A stretch of 8,908 nucleotides of DNA. It comes from WRIS01 sp964345475. Lineage in GTDB: Bacteria > Actinomycetota > Coriobacteriia > Coriobacteriales > Eggerthellaceae. Under the pieces are notes generated by a model, which saw only the letters and a list, made by a program, of their open reading frames with translations, did not search any database and was not told the DNA's origin. Position 1 is the stretch's first letter. The number at the start of each line of letters is the position of its first letter. The stretch spans positions 1-8,908 of the forward strand of contig CAYFQW010000029.1 of NCBI GenBank assembly GCA_964345475.1, in the 5' to 3' direction. Shown here piece after piece: positions 6,557 to 8,908 of this stretch. The position numbers and the translations under genes were made by a program.

Positions 6557-6896
6557 GATTGCTTCTCCATCTGTCACTGTATCAAGTCTTGACCCTGCAG
6601 CACCCCACTCGACCCTGCAACCCCTGGGCACAGGTAGGAAAATCTGCCCCTTAAACAGGTGTGACCTTGCGATATCGTATAAGTGTCGGTGAGCGTGCCT
6701 CTTTAGGCGGCCTGTCTTGTTTTTGCTGAACATACTACGGGATAGAAAAGCAAAAAGATAGTACGCACAAATTTGTAACTACGGTCATTTAGAAACGGGG
6801 TAGCAGCCTTCTCCATATGCTGGCACGCTCAGTATTCTCGGAGTATACTCTCTCATAAAGGGCCATTTTCAAGTACCATGAAATCGAGGATGAAAG
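6557..6896. other. Divergent intergenic region between the sirtuin operon and the EF-hand gene
   Basis: About 340 bp if the operon starts at 6556. It holds the tandem repeats at 6588-6619 and a perfect 10-bp palindrome GAGTATACTC at 6841-6850 whose TATACT is a possible plus-strand -10, with a poor TGGCAC 17 bp upstream. Minus-strand frames here continue the nitroreductase frame without stops up to 6733, so part could be coding if the longer start is used. Confidence 0.45.
6588..6619 (-). promoter_or_regulatory. Two direct 12-bp repeats 20 bp apart upstream of the sirtuin operon
   Basis: On the plus strand, CTTGACCCTGCA (6588-6599) and CTCGACCCTGCA (6608-6619) differ at one base and are spaced 20 bp, about two helical turns. 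They lie 32-63 bp before the preferred GTG start, next to a TACAGT that could serve as a -10 on the minus strand. This is the layout expected of an activator binding as a tandem dimer. No binding protein is known. Confidence 0.42.
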
Positions 6897-7253
6897 GTGT
6901 ACGGGAATCCGCTTGACTTCAATAATGATGGGAATGTCAGTTTCAACGAAGCACTCGTCGGGGGTTTGGTTGTTGGGGGCATGGGCTATATGACAAGCGA
7001 AGCCGACGCAGAGATGCGCGAACGCAAACTCCTTGAGGAGCATAGGAAAGAACTGGATGCAGAACGAGCTCGGGCCAGAATGCTCGAGAAAGAGCTAGCA
7101 GATCTGAAGTACCAATACCTTATATATGGCGATGAATCCGACGACGAGGACGACTGGGATGACGAGGACTCGGATTGCGGCGACGACGAACGAGATGGCG
7201 AGCAAGATGACTGGGGTGATGACCTCTATGATGATGACAATGAATGGAGATGA
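6897..7253 (+). CDS. Small EF-hand/coiled-coil protein with acidic C-terminal tail
   Basis: A 118-residue protein of unknown function with three clear parts. Residues 7-18 (DFNNDGNVSFNE) are a textbook 12-residue EF-hand calcium loop: Asp1, Asn3, Asp5, Gly6 and Glu12 are all in place. A short glycine-rich hydrophobic stretch (22-32) follows, then a charged coiled coil (about 36-70). The last 40 residues are almost all acidic (25 Asp or Glu), with Trp at 87, 106 and 117. The GTG start is set by GAGGA 6 nt upstream; the overlapping ATG at 6890 stops after eight codons. Small EF-hand-plus-helix proteins of this kind occur in gut anaerobes as uncharacterised proteins. The tail could bind calcium at low affinity or contact basic partners. 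No signal peptide. The gene stands alone and is divergent from the sirtuin operon. Confidence 0.75.
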   Translation: MYGNPLDFNNDGNVSFNEALVGGLVVGGMGYMTSEADAEMRERKLLEEHRKELDAERARARMLEKELADLKYQYLIYGDESDDEDDWDDEDSDCGDDERDGEQDDWGDDLYDDDNEWR

Positions 7254-7533
7254 GAATGGCGTATTGTCTGTTACCCTGAGTAAGAGCCTGAAGCCAAAAG
7301 GATCGTACCTGCCGACATCACCACAAGAATGCAGAAAAGGCGAGTGTCATCAGGGCTATTCTGGCTTTAGTTATATCTTATAAACAAGCAAGTAGGCCCC
7401 TTTCAAGCGCTGGCATGACAAAGCAGGCTTACAGCCCCTCTGCCTTAGGTTCCATTTCAATATGCGCAATTCGTCAGCGCAGCGCGTCTCCCGCCGGATT
7501 CGCGCTACGCTGCGTGTCGTGCAAGAGAGCGAC
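7254..7533. other. Convergent spacer between the EF-hand gene and the DUF364 gene
   Basis: 280 bp without a convincing gene. No hairpin followed by a T tract was found for either convergent gene. The right-hand part (about 7470-7515) is GC-rich and palindromic and is listed separately. Confidence 0.55.
7478..7514. repeat. GC-rich palindromic element downstream of the DUF364 gene
   Basis: CGCAGCG (7478-7484) and CGCTGCG (7508-7514) are perfect inverted copies. Inside them AGCGCG (7481-7486) and CGCGCT (7501-7506) offer a competing stem. The element is much richer in GC than its surroundings. No T tract follows on either strand. It may be a REP-like palindrome or an mRNA-stabilising 3' structure. 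Confidence 0.4.
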
Positions 7534-8433
7534 TCATTCCGGTAAACTGGTCATAGAAAACATGTGCAGGGCCTCGCCAAAAATCCTGCCGCTGCAGCTT
7601 CTCACCACATACTTCAATAAATCATCGTCCACGACTACGCTTCCGGCAAGCATGTCCACCCCTCTATCAAACAGGGAGGGTGAGGGGACCACACTGGGCC
7701 CGATTAAAACAAGCGTGGCATTTTTTGCCAGCTCAAGCAGGCGTGGCGCAGTTTTATTAGTCAGCGTCACACCGGTGATGAACACAAAATCCTGCTCTCC
7801 AAGAATATACTCACAGGCAGGATCGGGTGTATCATTTTCGCGTGTGCAAGAGCGCTCCAAAACCGTCAGATTGGCATATCCCGCTATACGCTCAACGTTG
7901 GGAAAGTGACCCACAACCGTTACATTCTTTTCTCTCATCTGAGGCCGGTACAGCTCGAAGGCATCCATTTTCTTGAGCGCACCCTCAGTCTGAAAACCAA
8001 TATCGTCGTAAAGAGGATTAAAGCTTGCAAGACGCTCCTTCTGCGAATACCAGGCATTGAGTGCGGCTATACCCAAGGTCGACTCTTCAAGATTCCACGA
8101 CGTGGCCAACCGCGCCACCTCCCGCAAAGAGCGTCCTCTGAGATCGAGGTTCTGGCAACGCTTTGCACCCCCGCTGGTGGTTAAGCTCACGCCAATTCCG
8201 CTTTCTGCCTCAAGATAGCTCCAGCGCCGGCCAAGGCAATAATCCTTGACCAGTATGCCCTCAGGCAGGCCATCGATAAGTTCTTCGTAGAGCTTCCAGG
8301 GGCTTTCCGGATCGCAATCCTTGGGAATATTGCTTGGTATCTCCTGTTTCTGCAGTTGAGCTTGCTGCTGCGCTTTCGACTGCTGCGTAGCCGTATTTCC
8401 CTCATTTTTTGTGTCAGAAAAGCAACTTCCCAT
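7534..8433 (-). CDS. DUF4213/DUF364 protein, putative heavy-metal chelation
   Basis: A 299-residue cytoplasmic protein. Residues about 45-130 (PWKLYEELIDGLPEG onward, including the LGRRWSYLEAESGIGVS strand) match the DUF4213 enolase-like N-terminal domain. Residues about 150-299 match the DUF364 Rossmann-like domain, with VVGHFPNVERIA (173-183) and GPSVVPSPSLFDRGVDMLAGSVV (245-267). A structure of a Desulfitobacterium member led to the proposal that the two domains form a site for metal chelation or a metal-linked molecule; no reaction is proven. Family members often sit beside metal or siderophore ABC transporters, but none is visible here. The first 40 residues are an unusual polar, Gln-rich extension (QQSKAQQQAQLQKQ). 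GAGG 10 nt before the ATG supports this start, and no later Met fits the domain boundary. Confidence 0.87.
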   Translation of the reverse strand: MGSCFSDTKNEGNTATQQSKAQQQAQLQKQEIPSNIPKDCDPESPWKLYEELIDGLPEGILVKDYCLGRRWSYLEAESGIGVSLTTSGGAKRCQNLDLRGRSLREVARLATSWNLEESTLGIAALNAWYSQKERLASFNPLYDDIGFQTEGALKKMDAFELYRPQMREKNVTVVGHFPNVERIAGYANLTVLERSCTRENDTPDPACEYILGEQDFVFITGVTLTNKTAPRLLELAKNATLVLIGPSVVPSPSLFDRGVDMLAGSVVVDDDLLKYVVRSCSGRIFGEALHMFSMTSLPE

Positions 8434-8843
8434 ATTTTCTCATCCTCTCTCGGCCTTTTTTATCATCAAGCAAATAGCATACACCTAAGTCAGATTTATT
8501 CTGAGAGGAAAATAACCATTTCTGCATTAAGCCCTGGAGTAGAACTGAAGTGGGTCTATGACCTTGGACATTAAGAATCAACCTTTTGTGAAGTGGTCTA
8601 GGAAACTTCCAACTTTTACGGGTCATACCATAAGCAGCAGTGATGGGTTTGCAGAACTTACGTTGCAGCATACGCATGAACCGATCCTGCACCACATAGG
8701 ATAGCCTAAAAAATATTTATATTAAATTATTCAAAAATGTAATCAAAAGAAGTCAAAGGATATCAAAGGGTTTTTAACACTGCCTCAAAATACATTCCGA
8801 TTTCATTCCACAAATATTTGATAAGGATTTGAGTTGGATAAAC
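8434..8843. other. 410-bp non-coding stretch between the DUF364 gene and tRNA-Pro
   Basis: Mostly AT-rich on the right side (8701-8840). A 93-codon frame on the minus strand (8414-8695) overlaps the DUF364 start, has no binding site and an atypical basic composition; I do not call it. A minus-strand promoter could lie at TTGATT (8741-8746) and TATAAA (8716-8721) with a long 19-bp spacer, which would give the DUF364 mRNA a leader of nearly 280 nt. I recognise no known riboswitch in it. Confidence 0.5.
8741..8770 (+). repeat. Three tandem 10-bp TCAAA repeats
   Basis: AATCAAAAGA, AGTCAAAGGA and TATCAAAGGG follow each other exactly, with TCAAA starting at 8743, 8753 and 8763; a fourth TCAAA at 8731 is 12 bp further left. 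Spacing of one helical turn puts all copies on the same DNA face, as in bent DNA or multi-site operators. Confidence 0.45.
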
Positions 8844-8908
8844 TGGTCGGGACGACAGGATTCGAACCTGCGACATCTTGCTCCCAAAGCAAGCGCGCTA
8901 CCAAACTG
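8844..8908 (-). tRNA. tRNA-Pro (anticodon TGG), 5' end cut by the window edge
   Basis: Read on the minus strand, the anticodon stem CTTGC/GCAAG encloses the loop TTTGGGA with anticodon TGG, for proline. The T-loop GGTTCGAATCC is intact, and the D-loop contains GTTTGGTAGCGCGC, typical of tRNA-Pro. The 3' acceptor strand CGTCCCG is followed by discriminator A and an encoded CCA (8844-8846). About 12 nt of the 5' end (acceptor strand and start of the D-stem) are beyond the window. It lies upstream of the DUF364 gene in the same direction. Confidence 0.93.

Noticed and set aside
7126..7383. 85-codon frame rich in Met and Thr
   Set aside because: It is the shifted frame of the Asp-codon-rich tail of the EF-hand gene; the repeats come from the GAC/GAT codons.
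7415..7909. 164-codon plus-strand open frame
   Set aside because: It is antisense to the DUF364 gene, and its Ser/Ala/Arg-rich translation has no domain; a shadow frame.
8414..8695. 93-codon minus-strand open frame upstream of and overlapping the DUF364 gene
   Set aside because: Starts with GTG-GTG without a binding site, overlaps the well-supported DUF364 start, is basic and poor in acidic residues, and resembles no family I know.
8741..8770. The tandem TCAAA units as a CRISPR array
   Set aside because: Units are 10 bp with no spacers and no cas genes nearby.

Overview
The window is about 47 to 50% GC bacterial DNA containing nine protein genes with reasonable support, one doubtful small gene and one partial tRNA. 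It carries one run of 100 N (4681-4780), so it comes from a draft or metagenome assembly. The cold-shock protein, the Fe-S nitroreductase, the EF-hand/acidic small protein and the class M sirtuin with a macrodomain partner together suggest an anaerobic, host-associated Gram-positive. Coriobacteriia (Eggerthellales-like) is my best guess, but this is inference from protein style and not a database match.

Layout, left to right. A MerR-family regulator with a GyrI-like effector domain is on the minus strand (58-888). A 590-bp gene-poor stretch (889-1480) leads into a plus-strand csp gene with a clear, possibly bidirectional, terminator. Next come a minus-strand gamma-type carbonic anhydrase and a small doubtful ORF upstream of it. 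A plus-strand six-helix membrane protein with PAP2 phosphatase motifs follows (2755-3366). A 155-bp convergent spacer holds two inverted repeats.

The centre is a minus-strand cluster read from right to left: a 2x[4Fe-4S] ferredoxin-nitroreductase (start about 6556), a class M sirtuin (SirTM; catalytic His replaced by Gln), a macrodomain ADP-ribosyl-hydrolase, and a calcineurin-like metallophosphoesterase. The first three are almost certainly one operon: the nitroreductase and sirtuin are 2 bp apart, and sirtuin and macrodomain overlap by ATGA. The macrodomain gene is broken only by the N run. Its first 12 codons and last ~107 codons are both visible but sit in different frames, so the true gap is not 100 bases. 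SirTM plus macrodomain is a known reversible ADP-ribosylation module, classically tied to a lipoylated GcvH-like protein and LplA. Here neither is present in the window, and an Fe-S flavoprotein holds the partner position.

To the right, a plus-strand gene encodes a small protein with an EF-hand loop, a coiled coil and a very acidic tail. It converges on a minus-strand DUF4213/DUF364 protein (putative heavy-metal chelation). A 410-bp AT-rich non-coding stretch with helically phased TCAAA repeats separates that gene from a tRNA-Pro(TGG) cut by the right edge of the window.
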